Below the pieces are notes generated by a model. It saw nothing but the letters and a program-made list of their open reading frames with translations. It made no database searches and was not told where the DNA came from. A program made the translations under genes and the position numbers. This document shows, piece by piece, positions 16,577-26,705 of a stretch of 39,489 nt of DNA (its first letter is position 1; the number at the start of each line of letters is the position of its first letter). Origin of the DNA: Hypsibius dujardini (taxonomy: Eukaryota > Tardigrada > Eutardigrada > Parachela > Hypsibiidae); assembly GCA_001579985.1 (NCBI GenBank), contig LRSR01005295.1, forward strand, positions 1 through 39,489, in the 5' to 3' direction.

Positions 16577-19500
16577 ATGCATCTGACCTTCACGGTCGCA
16601 TTATGTGAGTATTGTTTTTCGTGGGCCAAATCACGCACATCCTTCTTCCGACACTGATCCGCACGGTGTCTCGATTTCTAGACCAAGGCTTCAACGTAAT
16701 CTTCTCTCTAGGCATTCTGATACCGATAGGTTTCGCGGCGTCAGAAGAGGTCACATCGTCCAAGATGGTGGAATCATCTGTAACGGGAAGTGAGTCTCCC
16801 AAGATGGATTATGGGAAAATGGAAATTTTATCACCGGAGGCACAACTTTATTTATTATTATAATTTATTTATTTATTATCATTTGTTTATTATTATTATT
16901 ATTATTATCATAATTGTTTTACAGAACTGGACAGGATTTAATATTATTCTTTGTTATCGAATATTGTTAATATGGATTGCTCAAGTCCAGTTTCATTTAT
17001 TTCATTATAGGACTAATGGAAAAGCGAGACCATTTGAACCGGTAGTAAAGGCATGAGGTTTTGTAAACCATAATTGCAAAATCACTAACCGAGATCTATA
17101 GCGCCTGAAAAAAGTATTTAAAATATATCAAACAGCTAGCTGATTAATTCGTCTCAATTTTATCTGATACTGTAGGATCAATCAATGATTGATTGATGAG
17201 TTACCTATTTCGAATGGGTTTGTGTTGTTCCCCTCGGGTTTCAGGCTCTTTAATGCGGATCGATGACGCTTCCAAGTCGATCGGAGCTTCGGCCGTCGGT
17301 ATAAGGATCAAACGTGTCGCGCGGCCGGAATTTCGGGACGAGCCATACTACGGTCCATGGCAGCACGCCGTTGTCCCACCGAGGACCTCTTCCACCGGTC
17401 CGCCGAGTACCCGACGAGTCTGGACGAGGTATCCTCATCTGGAGATGATGACTTGGTCATGGGAAAGGACTTCCTCCACTACTACTACGACGATGACAAC
17501 GATGACATCAGCAACCCCAAGAAGCACACAACGACGACCTCCCACAACCACCACGACAAGAGCCCTGCCCACCACGCCGACCACGCCGATATCAGCCATT
17601 TCAACGGTGACGACCACTATCGCAACCGTCACAAGAAAGCCGTCTAAAACCAGAAGCACCACGACCTCCACCGGATCGGCCGTCCGATCGACCGTCGGAC
17701 CGACCGTCCGTTTGACCGTCGGACCGGCCACCGGACTGAACATCAGACGGAACACCGGACCGACCACCGGTAATATTACCAAGACCACCTTAAACGCTAC
17801 CAAGTCGACCAATAGTCCGAAGCATGGAACGGCCACCGGGCCGACTACTGGACATGACATCAAAAGATGGACCACCCGAGAGCAGGTGGCCAAAGCTGCT
17901 AGACGGGGCGACGAAAACACAGCGGCACCCTTGGCCGGAACGATCGCCAAGCTGGCCTTAGCTGGGCAGGCTATGGGAAGTGTATCCGACCTTCTCACCA
18001 GACTGATTGCCGGGCCTACCACCAGAAATGCCCAGAGAGCATCCGTCGAACGGACCAGCGGACCGACCACAATCGATAATGCCACTAAACCAACCACTTC
18101 AAATGCTACGGGTCCCACCGCCGAGCTGACAACCGCAAATGCTACGGTACGGGGCACCGGACATACCACTGAATCGACAAATGAATCGACCACCGGACCG
18201 ACCATGGCCAACACGACCGGACGGACGGCCGGAATTGACACCGAATCAACCGGCAAGGGGCCAACCACCAGTAGCAACGCCGCATCAAGCACAGGCAGTG
18301 TCAAGAGATCGTCCGTCGGAGCGATTAGCGGGCAGATGACGGTAAATGCCATCGGACCGTCTACCGAGCCGACGGACGGACCGGCAGACGAAAATGCCAA
18401 GAGACCGTCGGTCGGACAAGTGGCCGGTCTGACCGCCAGACCGACTTCCGGTTATGTCAACGGGGCCACTACCGAGCCGACCACCAAAGACGGAAACAGA
18501 CCGACTGCCAGGCCGAAGACCTCAAATACCACGAACTCGTTCGCCGGAAATTCTATCGAAGCGGTCGTCGGACAGACCGTAGCAAATTCGACCAGACCGT
18601 CCGTCCGTTTGACAGGAACGACAGACATCGGAAAGGCCGTGCTGCGAAGCAGACAGGCCGACCAAGCGAAAAAATTGCGTCCGGATCCCGTTAATCAGTC
18701 AGGTTACGGTGATGGTAATGCAATACTACATATACAGTCAACGACAAGATTGAGTTTAATGGAGGGTCTGGGGTATGGGCAAAAGGGGCGGAATAGGGGT
18801 GGTTTTCATACAATCGAACAATCAACCACCTGACCTGCAGCGGTTGCTTTCTCGATTGAGGAGCAAATCTACTGACTAGAAATCGGCTGGATCTTCGAGA
18901 AAAATACACACTGGGCAAGGAATATATGGAATTCATTTGAAGCCGAAACCACTGAGCGCAAGATGGTAAAAGAGAGAGGTGGCCCTCGGAAGACCGATTC
19001 AATTGACGACAATCTGATTGATCGACTGGCAACCGATAATCGGAATGCAACGGAAAATTGGGTTCAGAATGTCCTTTCGTCTTAAGAAATTTCTGTGAAA
19101 ACAGTTCGGCGGCGGTTGTTGGAGCTAGGATGGCACAGAGCCAAGGTAAAAGGTTTCATCAAGTATTACTGTCCAGATCGACTACTTGCTTTAGATTTGT
19201 TTGTTTTTGACTGCAGTTGATTGGTTGATAATTTCAATTATTCTTTAAAGGTTGTACGGGACGTCTTGACGCTTCTCTACAAGGAAAACCGCGTCACTTG
19301 GTGCCAGGATTGCCAGCAGGAGATGATTCTGCAACCGGAGTTCCTGAAGAAATAGCTGTTCACCGACGAAGTGTCCTTTAGGCTGGAGGATTGTGGCCGC
19401 GGGAAGGTTAGTAGTAGTCCTTTATTGATTGGTCTCTTTGCAATTTTTTGTGTGGCATATTTGCGGCTGTTTTTTTCAGTTTTGTTTCTGGTGTTGCCTA

Positions 19501-20230
19501 TTATTTTTGTTTGCAATGTTTTTTAGCTCGGTGTTGTTATGAAATTTCAAACTTTCATCTATTTTGTACATAGCTTTCATTTTTTACATAAAATGGACGA
19601 TGAATTCCTTGTTGGAAAATGGAACAAAGCAACCGCTGCAGGTCAGGTGGCTGATTGTTCGATTATATGAAAACCACCCCCTACTCCACTCCTTTTGCCC
19701 ATACCCCGGACCCTCCATTGTACTCAATTTTGTCGTTAACTATAGTACCCATAGCCCTGGGAATTGGTGGTGGCGCTGTATGTCTGCTGGTAATAATCAG
19801 TCTATTCATCTGCTATCAAAAGTAAGTGCCCCGACGCGATATGCGCATTAAATCACGCAACGGATTTTTGCTGATTGGTGTTGTTTAAAAATATTAAAAA
19901 TATTAATATATTTATATTTAAGATATTTTATGTTATGGCATTAATATGTTTCATTAATATACAATATTAAATATTTTCAAGATATTTCATTTTCTAAACA
20001 TAGTTTGTTTTTAATTAAAAAGCACTGCGCTGATGTTAAATTTATCCTCTGGTTTATTTAGATTCTCGTTAGTTCATTACCGTTTTAAAAACAATAAATG
20101 CTCGTATACGGTGCTTTACGTATTTGCTTTGCTTTATTTTTTTGTTATCAATTAGTTCTATAATTTGCGGCGTCGCAGTTTATAAACTATTCAGGGTTTT
20201 ATTCGTTTCAGTAAGCCAGCGAGGCGATGA
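16577..20230 (+). CDS. Mucin-like Thr-rich type I membrane protein, interrupted by a transposon
   Basis: Unrecognised family; I assembled it from splice sites. Exons: 16577-16604, 16712-16789, 17245-18734, 19745-19821, 20212-20230, with the Tc1-like element 18735-19742 between the third and fourth. Phases agree throughout and the total is 563 residues. Exons 1 and 2 join to give a signal peptide (MHLTFTVALCILIPIGFAAS, cleavage about 19-21). A furin-like RIKR follows at 56-59. A long Thr/Ser/Pro-rich low-complexity ectodomain comes next, with about ten N-x-S/T sequons (NATKPT, NATGPT, NTTGRT, NSTRPS), as expected of a heavily glycosylated surface protein. It ends in a helix, VPIALGIGGGAVCLLVIISL, and a short basic tail, NKPARR. 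Donors GTGAGT, GTGAGT, GTAAGT and the acceptors are good. As the DNA stands, unspliced reading runs into the element and stops at 18831-18833. Alternatively 18715-19745 is removed as an intron (557 residues). The low-complexity middle lowers confidence. Confidence 0.55.
18735..19742 (+). mobile_element. Tc1-like DNA transposon with long inverted repeats
   Basis: Terminal inverted repeats of about 115 bp at 18735-18850 and 19628-19742, flanked by TA on each side (18733-18734 and 19743-19744). The left end starts CAGTCAACGACAAGATTGAG; CAGT next to TA is typical of Tc1 elements. The right end is the diverged complement (first base C changed to T). Between them lies a decayed transposase. The same inverted-repeat sequence occurs at 23881-24000 and 24365-24480. 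Confidence 0.85.
18960..19408 (+). pseudogene. Decayed Tc1/mariner transposase
   Basis: Reading along the plus strand gives KERGGPRKTDSIDDNLIDRL, then VKTVRRRLLELGWHRAK: the GRPRKT linker and second helix-turn-helix of Tc1 transposases. After a gap of about 100 bp (19147-19251, possibly an intron with GTAAAA and TTTAAAG ends) it resumes as LYKENRVTW and FTDEVSFRLED, the first catalytic Asp region of the DDE domain. Stop codons occur at about 19083 and 19353, and the rest of the catalytic domain is absent. Not functional. Confidence 0.75.
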
Positions 20231-20556
20231 CGCTACCGCATTCCTGTTGATCAAGGTGCACCGTGAAATGATCTGAAGTTCCTTCTTCGTCGAGATCACA
20301 ATCCAAGCCGTGCCTGACACTGGCCAGTGTGCCTTGCCCATTTGTGTATTCCATTCTGATTTATTCACTATACTGTATTTAAGGGTATTTTAATTTAATT
20401 TGATTTGGTTTAGTTTATTTCGCATTCATAATTTCTTTTGCGGCACGTGGGCGTTTGAGTTTCTGAAAATTCGCATTTATTAACTGACGGTGTACCTGCC
20501 GATGCTACTGCTTTCTTTTGCCATCATTCGATTCGTTCAGTAAGTACCTACAGTAA

Positions 20557-21331
20557 TAACTTTAGACGATTTTCAGAAGCCGAACCCAGAATGTCTGACT
20601 TTATATTTTGTTAATAGGGCTATAATTTTGATGATTTTCAAATTTAATTTCATTGGTCAGGATATGAAGCCTTTTTTGGCAAAATTTCAAAGATGGGAAA
20701 CACTGGAAGATTCCAGTTTCCCTCATTTTGACAGTAAAAACTTCTGTTTTGGGAAATGATTAAATTTAAAGATTTTTGACACTGCCCTTCTCAAAATTTA
20801 ATTTGAAATCGAATGGCATCAGCAGAATCGTTTTAAACGTCAGGAGGCGGAGCTACAGGTCATCATCGAGCGCGACGTGTGATATGGGGTCTTTCACGTA
20901 TTACGTAATCAAGGGAGGGTGAGTGGGTGGTACCCGAAAAGCTTACGTTTGATTACGATTTCTTGGGTGGTGCGACCTATGATTACGTAGTGATCATGAA
21001 GGGGGGGTGGTCACGAAACCCGAAAATTTCTTCGAATTTTGTTTAAATTTCGCTCTTTATCAAGTACCTCGAGCAAGGGACAAATATTATTCGCTTGGTG
21101 TTAGTCACGCCCAATCGTTTAAACGAGGGTTCTATCGTGGGGTTTAAATTACCAGCCCCCTCCGTATCGACGTCCGCTGCTCCGCACGAATTCGTTTGAA
21201 ATTCTGCCGAAATATTTTTTCAAATCCTGACTAATAAAATTAATTTTAAAAATCATCATAATTGTAGCTCTATTAAAATTGAATAAAGCAGAGACATTAT
21301 GGGTTTCCCCTCTGAAATTCGTCCCAAGTAA
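20557..21331. mobile_element. Foldback transposon copy 2, with nested insertion
   Basis: The element (20560-21328) matches copy 1: the left arm 20560-20892 is well kept and the right arm survives as about 21183-21328, ending GTCCCAAG. TAA flanks both sides, again TNA. The central right arm is replaced by about 290 bp of unrelated sequence (20893-21182). Confidence 0.75.
20893..21182. mobile_element. Sequence inserted in foldback copy 2
   Basis: It starts GGGGTCTTTCACGTATTACG and carries several GATTACG/TTACGTAA motifs and G-rich runs in its first 130 bp, then a less repetitive part. It is absent from copy 1. It looks like part of another small transposon, but no inverted partner of its left end was found. 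Confidence 0.4.
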
Positions 21332-21672
21332 GGATTTGGAATCCTCCTAAACTTTAGTTTCGTTATAGTCGAACTCAGTCGAATAGTTTTTAGTCTTCCC
21401 ACATAGATAATTTCAATTGTGTAAGAAAATGGCAAACGTAAAGCTGAAAAAATATTAACTAAAAGCTTCACTTTTTTAGATAACTTAACACTAGTTACTC
21501 AAGATTTACCAAAACGATTAGTTTTATTTTAGTCGAAATTAGTTTCCCCTCGGTTTCCTTCTCCTGCGACCAGGAACTCAGACATCATCAGCAGAGAAAC
21601 AACAAACAGAGAGAAGACAAAAAACAACAGAGTAAAGAGGCGCCGTGCGGTGCAAGCGGATAGTCACCATCA

Positions 21673-23614
21673 CTACTTGGAGAATGGCTTGGAATTAAGG
21701 CCGAACTCGTATTCGCGGACGTTGGCCCGTTCAAGGAAGTCTTTCCGGTCCAAGAAGCCGCCTTTTCCCTTGTTGTGGTTGGCCAGTTCCTCGTCAAGCT
21801 TCTCCGCCGACTTGTATTCCTTCCAATGGGACTGAGATTTTTCCTACGTATAAAAAGGACAGTTTAGACGGCAAATGTTGTGATAACAGTACATAAAATT
21901 ACAGATAGCAAGCGGCTCTGGCGTGAGCTTCAAAATACGCAAAAGGACTTGACAAACTCGTACTAGAACAGTCAGCTTCTTCTTCCCCGCCATTTTAGCC
22001 AGCACAGAACCCAAAGTACTCTTCGATGGCCCAGGCGGCGCCGGAACCCTAAACAGAGATCATGAATGGATGAATCACGCCCAATGCACTGTTGGTATTG
22101 GTATGTCTGGCTGTCTGGCTGACTGCCTGCAAATATCACTTGTTGATAGAGTTCCTGCTTGTCAGTCTGTCTGTTAAATTGTATATATCTATCTATCTGC
22201 CTTTCTGCCTGCTTGCCGGACTGCCGGACTCTGTCTGTCTGTCTGTCTGTCTGTCTGACATTTAGGCAAACTCGTACTTTGGCGGTGTATGCACCTCCCT
22301 CCTCTCTTCCCGGGCCGGCAGGGCAGTGTGTGAACAGGGCAGACCATTTAATCGGGCGGACTGACGAGCCTCTGTGCTGGCAGCTTCGGGCGACGCCAAG
22401 CCACCTTCTGCTGAGCCCTTTTCGGATGATAATTGTTGATGAATCGGTCCAACGCCGTTCGCGGAACTATCGTCTGCCTTTGGTTTCTTCAACCTGAATA
22501 ACATAGCAGGCATGTCAAGGTGAGAGATAGTCGGCGGAAATTAGCCATACCATGTGATCATTTAGAGAATAAAGTCGCAATATACAAACAAAAATTGTAT
22601 CGATGTAACCGAAAATACTACAACTCTATATGATAACAAAAAAAATAAAAGTTCACAACAAATAGGTAATATCTTCAGAAGTGAAATAAAATAAAAAGGA
22701 AAGCAAATCTCAATCTCTTAAGAAAGCAAACTTCCTGCTTCAAATAAAAAATTAAAATAAATGATAAACCGCATGATTACTGGAAAGAATCTGGCATAAA
22801 AAATCAGTACATAAAAAATACATACATAAAAAAATGAAAATCCAAAAAATATATAGATAATATACCATATACATATATTATAAATAAGTATAAACATCCT
22901 GGTAAACATCTATTTTGGTCATTTTTCATTTACCTCTATTTTAAATAGCATATATATTTATTCCTTTCAACAGTGAAAGTCTGCATCATTGAATTTAAAA
23001 TCAACTGAAACTTGTTTAAAAATTATAACATGTTAACAGAAAGACAAAACTATCCCGCAATCATTTCAGGAATTCACTAAACCAATCAGTTACGCTAATA
23101 AATTGAACTGCCAGTCCTACAATCAAACAATCTATGGATGACCGTAGTGAACCAGGAGAGCCACCCCACAAGTGTGCACGTCCCGTATTACCTGCGGGAA
23201 TTCTTCCCGGTCGCAGCGTTTCCCCGTTTCCGTTTCCCGGCATCCGAATCCGCGCCAGCCTCAACGCCTGGATCTAAATCATCATCCACCGAATCGCTCC
23301 CACTTTCTACAAAAAAAAGATCCAAACATTCAATGATCAATCAATCGATCAAACACAACACTGATTTAAAACCAACCATCCCAAAATCAATCAATCAATC
23401 GATCGAGGAAATTCAGTCAACACCGACTAAACTCTTCTCAACGTTTATCGAGAAATCAATCAATCAGTGACCTGACCAAAAACAGAGGCTACCAATGCGG
23501 CCAAAGAATTTGTCTACCTTCGGAAGCATCCGCGCCCAGCGGGACGTAATCGTCGTCATCGGAACTCTCGCTGTCACGGGAATCCTTGCCGGCCCGCCCG
23601 AACTGCTGAGCCAT
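21673..23614 (-). CDS. CFDP1: CFDP1 / BCNT-domain protein (Swc5 homologue)
   Basis: Nuclear protein; its yeast homologue Swc5 belongs to the SWR1 complex that deposits H2A.Z. Exons on the minus strand: 23614-23518, 23306-23192, 22493-22278, 22048-21964, 21843-21673; all phases agree, giving 227 residues (human about 299). The N-terminus is acidic (DSESSDDDDYVPLGADASEE, then SVDDDLD), as in the family, where an acidic DYVP segment is typical. A basic KRKRG and RRLKKPK stretch follows. The last two exons encode the BCNT domain: SVLAKMAGKKKLTVLEKSQ, then DEELANHNKGKGGFLDRKDF and ANVREYE, corresponding to the human KIGAKKQK-STLEKS-DW and NRGKEGYIERKAFLDR motifs. Exons 3 and 4 both use the donor GTACGAG. 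The central acidic and Glu/Lys-rich portion is shorter than in vertebrates. Confidence 0.9.
22085..22260. repeat. CTGT/CTGC tract in a CFDP1 intron
   Basis: Degenerate CTGT, CTGG and CTAT units in the intron 22049-22277, with a pure run at about 22231-22257. In the sense of CFDP1 it is GACA-rich. The next intron (22494-23191) is AT-rich with nothing recognisable. Confidence 0.85.
23325..23468. repeat. TCAATCAATC repeats in CFDP1 intron 1
   Basis: Repeated AATC/GATC units (TCAATCAATCGATCGAGG and similar) in the intron 23307-23517. The same motif occurs at about 3685-3705 and 4200-4275. Confidence 0.8.
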
Positions 23615-23880
23615 TTCGCCAATATTATATCTTGGTCAGCACACTAAATGAGAGAATAAGGAAACGGCAAAATATCGTTGGAAATGAAGCTTACAAATTC
23701 CAAAGCAATTGATGTAGTCAACGGACCGCTTGATGTAGTAAAACTCCAAAGTCAGTTTGCTTTGCTTGGGGGTAGACTACGGAACGGGGGGGTCTAGGGG
23801 TATGCGGAGCAGGGGTCCACAAGTGATGAAGGGCTCGTACCGTAACTGTACTCGTACAGTAGAAGTCGGCTACAGCAGTA

Positions 23881-24480
23881 CCAAACAACAAGATTGAGTA
23901 CACTGGAGGGTTCGGAGTATGGGCAAAAGGGGCGGAGCAGGGAATGGTTTTCCGAACAATCAACCACCTGCAGCAGTTGCTTTATTCCATTTTCAAACAA
24001 TTTATTTTCCAGTTTCTGTAAAGGAAGAAAGCTATGTACAAACTGGATGAGATTTTAAAATTTTATGATATCACCGAACTAAAAATACTTAAAAAACAAA
24101 AATAACAGGCAACACCGGAAACAAAATTGGCATAGGGCAAACAATCGAGCAATCAATCGGTATTACAGATGAACAATGAAACTATCAAACAATAGAACAA
24201 TCAATGAACGCCGATTTAGACGAAAAAACAGGAACAACAAAAAGGAACAGTCAAAACAGTCACAATATAATTTCCCGTATGTAAAAAAATTGAGATACTG
24301 GAAAGTGCATTTAAAATTTGAATTCACTCTGAAAAGGCATGTCTGAGAATGAAAAAGCGTGAACGAAGCAACCGCTGGAAGTCAGGTAGTTGATTGTTCG
24401 ATTGTTTGAAACCATCCCCTGCCCCGCTACTTTTGCCCATTCCCCGGACCCTCCAGGGTACTCAATCTTGTCGTTGACTG
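23881..24480. mobile_element. Non-autonomous relative of the Tc1-like element
   Basis: Inverted repeats at 23881-24000 and 24365-24480 match those of the element at 18735-19742 (shared GAACAATCAACCACCTG and ATGGGCAAAAG). TA flanks both ends (23879-23880 and 24481-24482). The 365-bp interior is AT-rich and encodes nothing recognisable, so this is an internally deleted or MITE-type copy. Confidence 0.8.
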
Positions 24481-24891
24481 TACGCACAATACAAGTCCCC
24501 CTCTCCTTCTCCTGTTTTGTCCCTTCCCTTTTCTATTTTTCGATGTTGAATGATGTCGTCTAGCTCGATAAAAAACGGCTTAATTTTTTTAAAACTTTAC
24601 TCGTTTCCTCATCACATAAAAATTCAAACCCTAAATATTGGTCATCGCCCGAACGAGTGCGAAGTAAAAACCAAAACGCCCACTTTATTCTTCAGTCCGG
24701 TGGTTATGGCCACACCCACACTATTACCTGGACGAATGTCCAAATTTCGGGGTTCTTACACTAAAATATTGAGCAATCCATAATTATTAAATTTGTTTTG
24801 ATGACTCAAATGAACCTTGGTCAGCACTCGTAAAAGCAACAGGGGAGAAAAATGGGAAAGGGAACTTGTAGCCTAATAAGCTGCTGGCCGA

Positions 24892-25054
24892 CCCTGGGTG
24901 CAGATGATACACTCGCCAGTGCGAGTGAATTCGAACGCACACTCACACACTCGCACTCACTCAGTGCGAGTGGGAATGCAACCAAGTGAGTGGTCCGCGA
25001 GTGCGAGTGCGAATGCAAAATTTCGCGAGTGTACCCAATCTCTGCCTGGGTGGG
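24892..25054. repeat. Imperfect inverted repeat rich in GCGAGTG, upstream of PGLS
   Basis: The motif CACTCGC or its complement GCGAGTG occurs repeatedly in about 130 bp. The outer arms pair imperfectly: CCTGGGTGCAGATGATACAC on the left against GTGTACCCAATCTCTGCCTG on the right. It lies 140-300 bp upstream of the PGLS start, so it may be a small foldback element or part of the promoter. Confidence 0.55.
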
Positions 25055-25193
25055 CAATTTACGTCACGGTCTACAGTATCCTGTAGTATTTCATTTTGGT
25101 ATTAAAAATTTACGCAAAACCGCCCTCACTCGATCCACCATTCCTTCCTTCACGTGTTTTATCATCAGTTTGTTCTCATCTGTCATTTTTACC

Positions 25194-26277
25194 ATGGCCG
25201 CCCAGTCCGAGATTAAAGTGTTCGACACCACCGCAGAGCTTGAAAAAGGCCTGGAAGATCTCCTCCGTGTCACCGCGAATGAGGCCATCACCAAACGCGG
25301 CAAATACTTCCTCGGCGTCTCCGGTAATTTTCGCAGGCTGTTCGGTGACACTAGATTATTAGCATCGGTTTTAGACTGCGGGATAGTCAAGTGGGGTGTC
25401 AATTGATTTGAAATAGTTGAAACAAACGGCCAATGAAGCGGTTGCTTGATTGTTGATTGCCTGATTAAATATGTTCTGCAGTGGGCATCCGTTGTTTCAT
25501 TGATTGATGCTTTGAATGGGCTTTTATTTGTTTCCTTTCGTCTGCTCCTTCCAGCCAGCCTACTCACGTTTTTTAAATTCCAAATAGTTAGCTGCAGTAT
25601 TTGATTTGTTTTTATTTGCGCTTTGCAGGTGCCAGCATGGTGAAGCAGCTGACGTCGGCCATCCCGAAAGTCTACTCTACCGGTGAGGAAGCCTGGGATA
25701 AGTGGCACATTTTCTTCTGCGATGAACGGGTCGTTGCGGTCGACGACAAGGAGAGCACGTTCGGAGCCTATAAGGAGACCTTGCTGAAAGAAGTGCCGGC
25801 GTTGGAGGCCCAATTTGTCGGGATTGATTCTGAGAAGACAGGTTGGTTGAGTGGGAAGATTGGTTGATGGTCGGTTGGTTCGAATCTCGCTTGATTGATT
25901 GATGATTAGATCATTCTTTTCAGTCACCCAACAAGGCAGTCTCAGTTGATCGATTGAAAAACGTGTATGATTCCGTTGATCTTGTTAGAACAGTTCTAGT
26001 TTTTGCCTGAGTTAAGCCTGCTTTAAGCTTAAATTTACATCTTCTGGTTTTGTTTCAGCGGAAGAGAACGCCAAGCTGTATCACAATCAGCTAGTCAAGT
26101 ATTTCGGGAACGCTATCTGGCCCACGTTTGATTTACTGTTGCTGGGAATGGGGCCCGATGGTCACACTTGTTCGCTATTCCCTGAACACGCTTTACTGAA
26201 GGTACCCCGTACTCGTAGCACGGGCAATTTGTCTCACTTCCCGGAGTCCCTCGTTCCACCTTGTTTTCTTTTTTCTG

Positions 26278-26309
<32 letters not shown>

Positions 26310-26705
26310 ATTACTCTGCCTATTCTTGCCGTTCTTCACCCTCGTAAAGCCTCCGGAATCATTAGTGATTGGTCTCACAAGGTTGGTTATGAATTTCGAT
26401 ATATTTTTGCTACTTAGGAGGTCAAAGCGTGGGTTGCTGCCATTACGGATTCCCCCAAGCCACCGCCGACTCGCATCACCTTAACTCTCCCGGTTCTGAA
26501 TCACGCCCATAATGTCGCGTTCGTTCTGGCGGGCGCGGGAAAGGCCGATGTGCTGCAGGATATTTTGGAAAAGGGAAATTCGGGGAACTTCCCGGCTGGC
26601 ATGGTGCACCCGGAGCTGAAGGGCGGGAAATTGTTTTGGCTCTTGGACAAAGAGGCTGCGTCAAAGCTGACCACGGGCAAAACCTCGTCCCGGTCGGAAC
26701 TGTAA
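25194..26705 (+). CDS. PGLS: 6-phosphogluconolactonase
   Basis: Cytosolic enzyme that hydrolyses 6-phosphogluconolactone to 6-phosphogluconate, the second step of the oxidative pentose phosphate pathway. Exons 25194-25323, 25629-25841, 26059-26201, 26418-26705; phases agree and give 257 residues, nearly identical to the human 258. Family motifs: [10 protein letters not shown] at the N-terminus, [19 protein letters not shown] (substrate-binding CDER and ST motifs), [20 protein letters not shown] (the GxGPDGHTxSLFP signature) and LTLPVLN near the end. The ATG has a good context (ACCATGG). Intron 3 holds a pure CTGT run. The second donor, GTTGGT, is weak but the phase requires it. It is followed by a non-coding spacer to PET100. 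Confidence 0.96.
26277..26312. repeat. (CTGT)n run in PGLS intron 3
   Basis: About eight CTGT units in the 216-bp intron 26202-26417. Confidence 0.95.

Noticed and set aside
17357-17647. Alternative frame rich in Asp and His (DDDNDD) inside the Thr-rich exon
   Set aside because: It stops at 17645 and does not fit the phase of the 17245 acceptor; the Thr-rich frame stays open and links signal peptide to transmembrane helix.
17435-18400. Minus-strand 321-residue frame rich in Val, Gly and Ala
   Set aside because: Antisense shadow of the repetitive Thr/Pro/Gly codons; no start context or splice signals.
20208-20354. Minus-strand 48-residue frame starting MEYTNGQGTL
   Set aside because: Looks somewhat coding and has an acceptor-like AATCAG before it, but overlaps the tail exon of the mucin-like gene, matches no family I recognise and has no partner exon.
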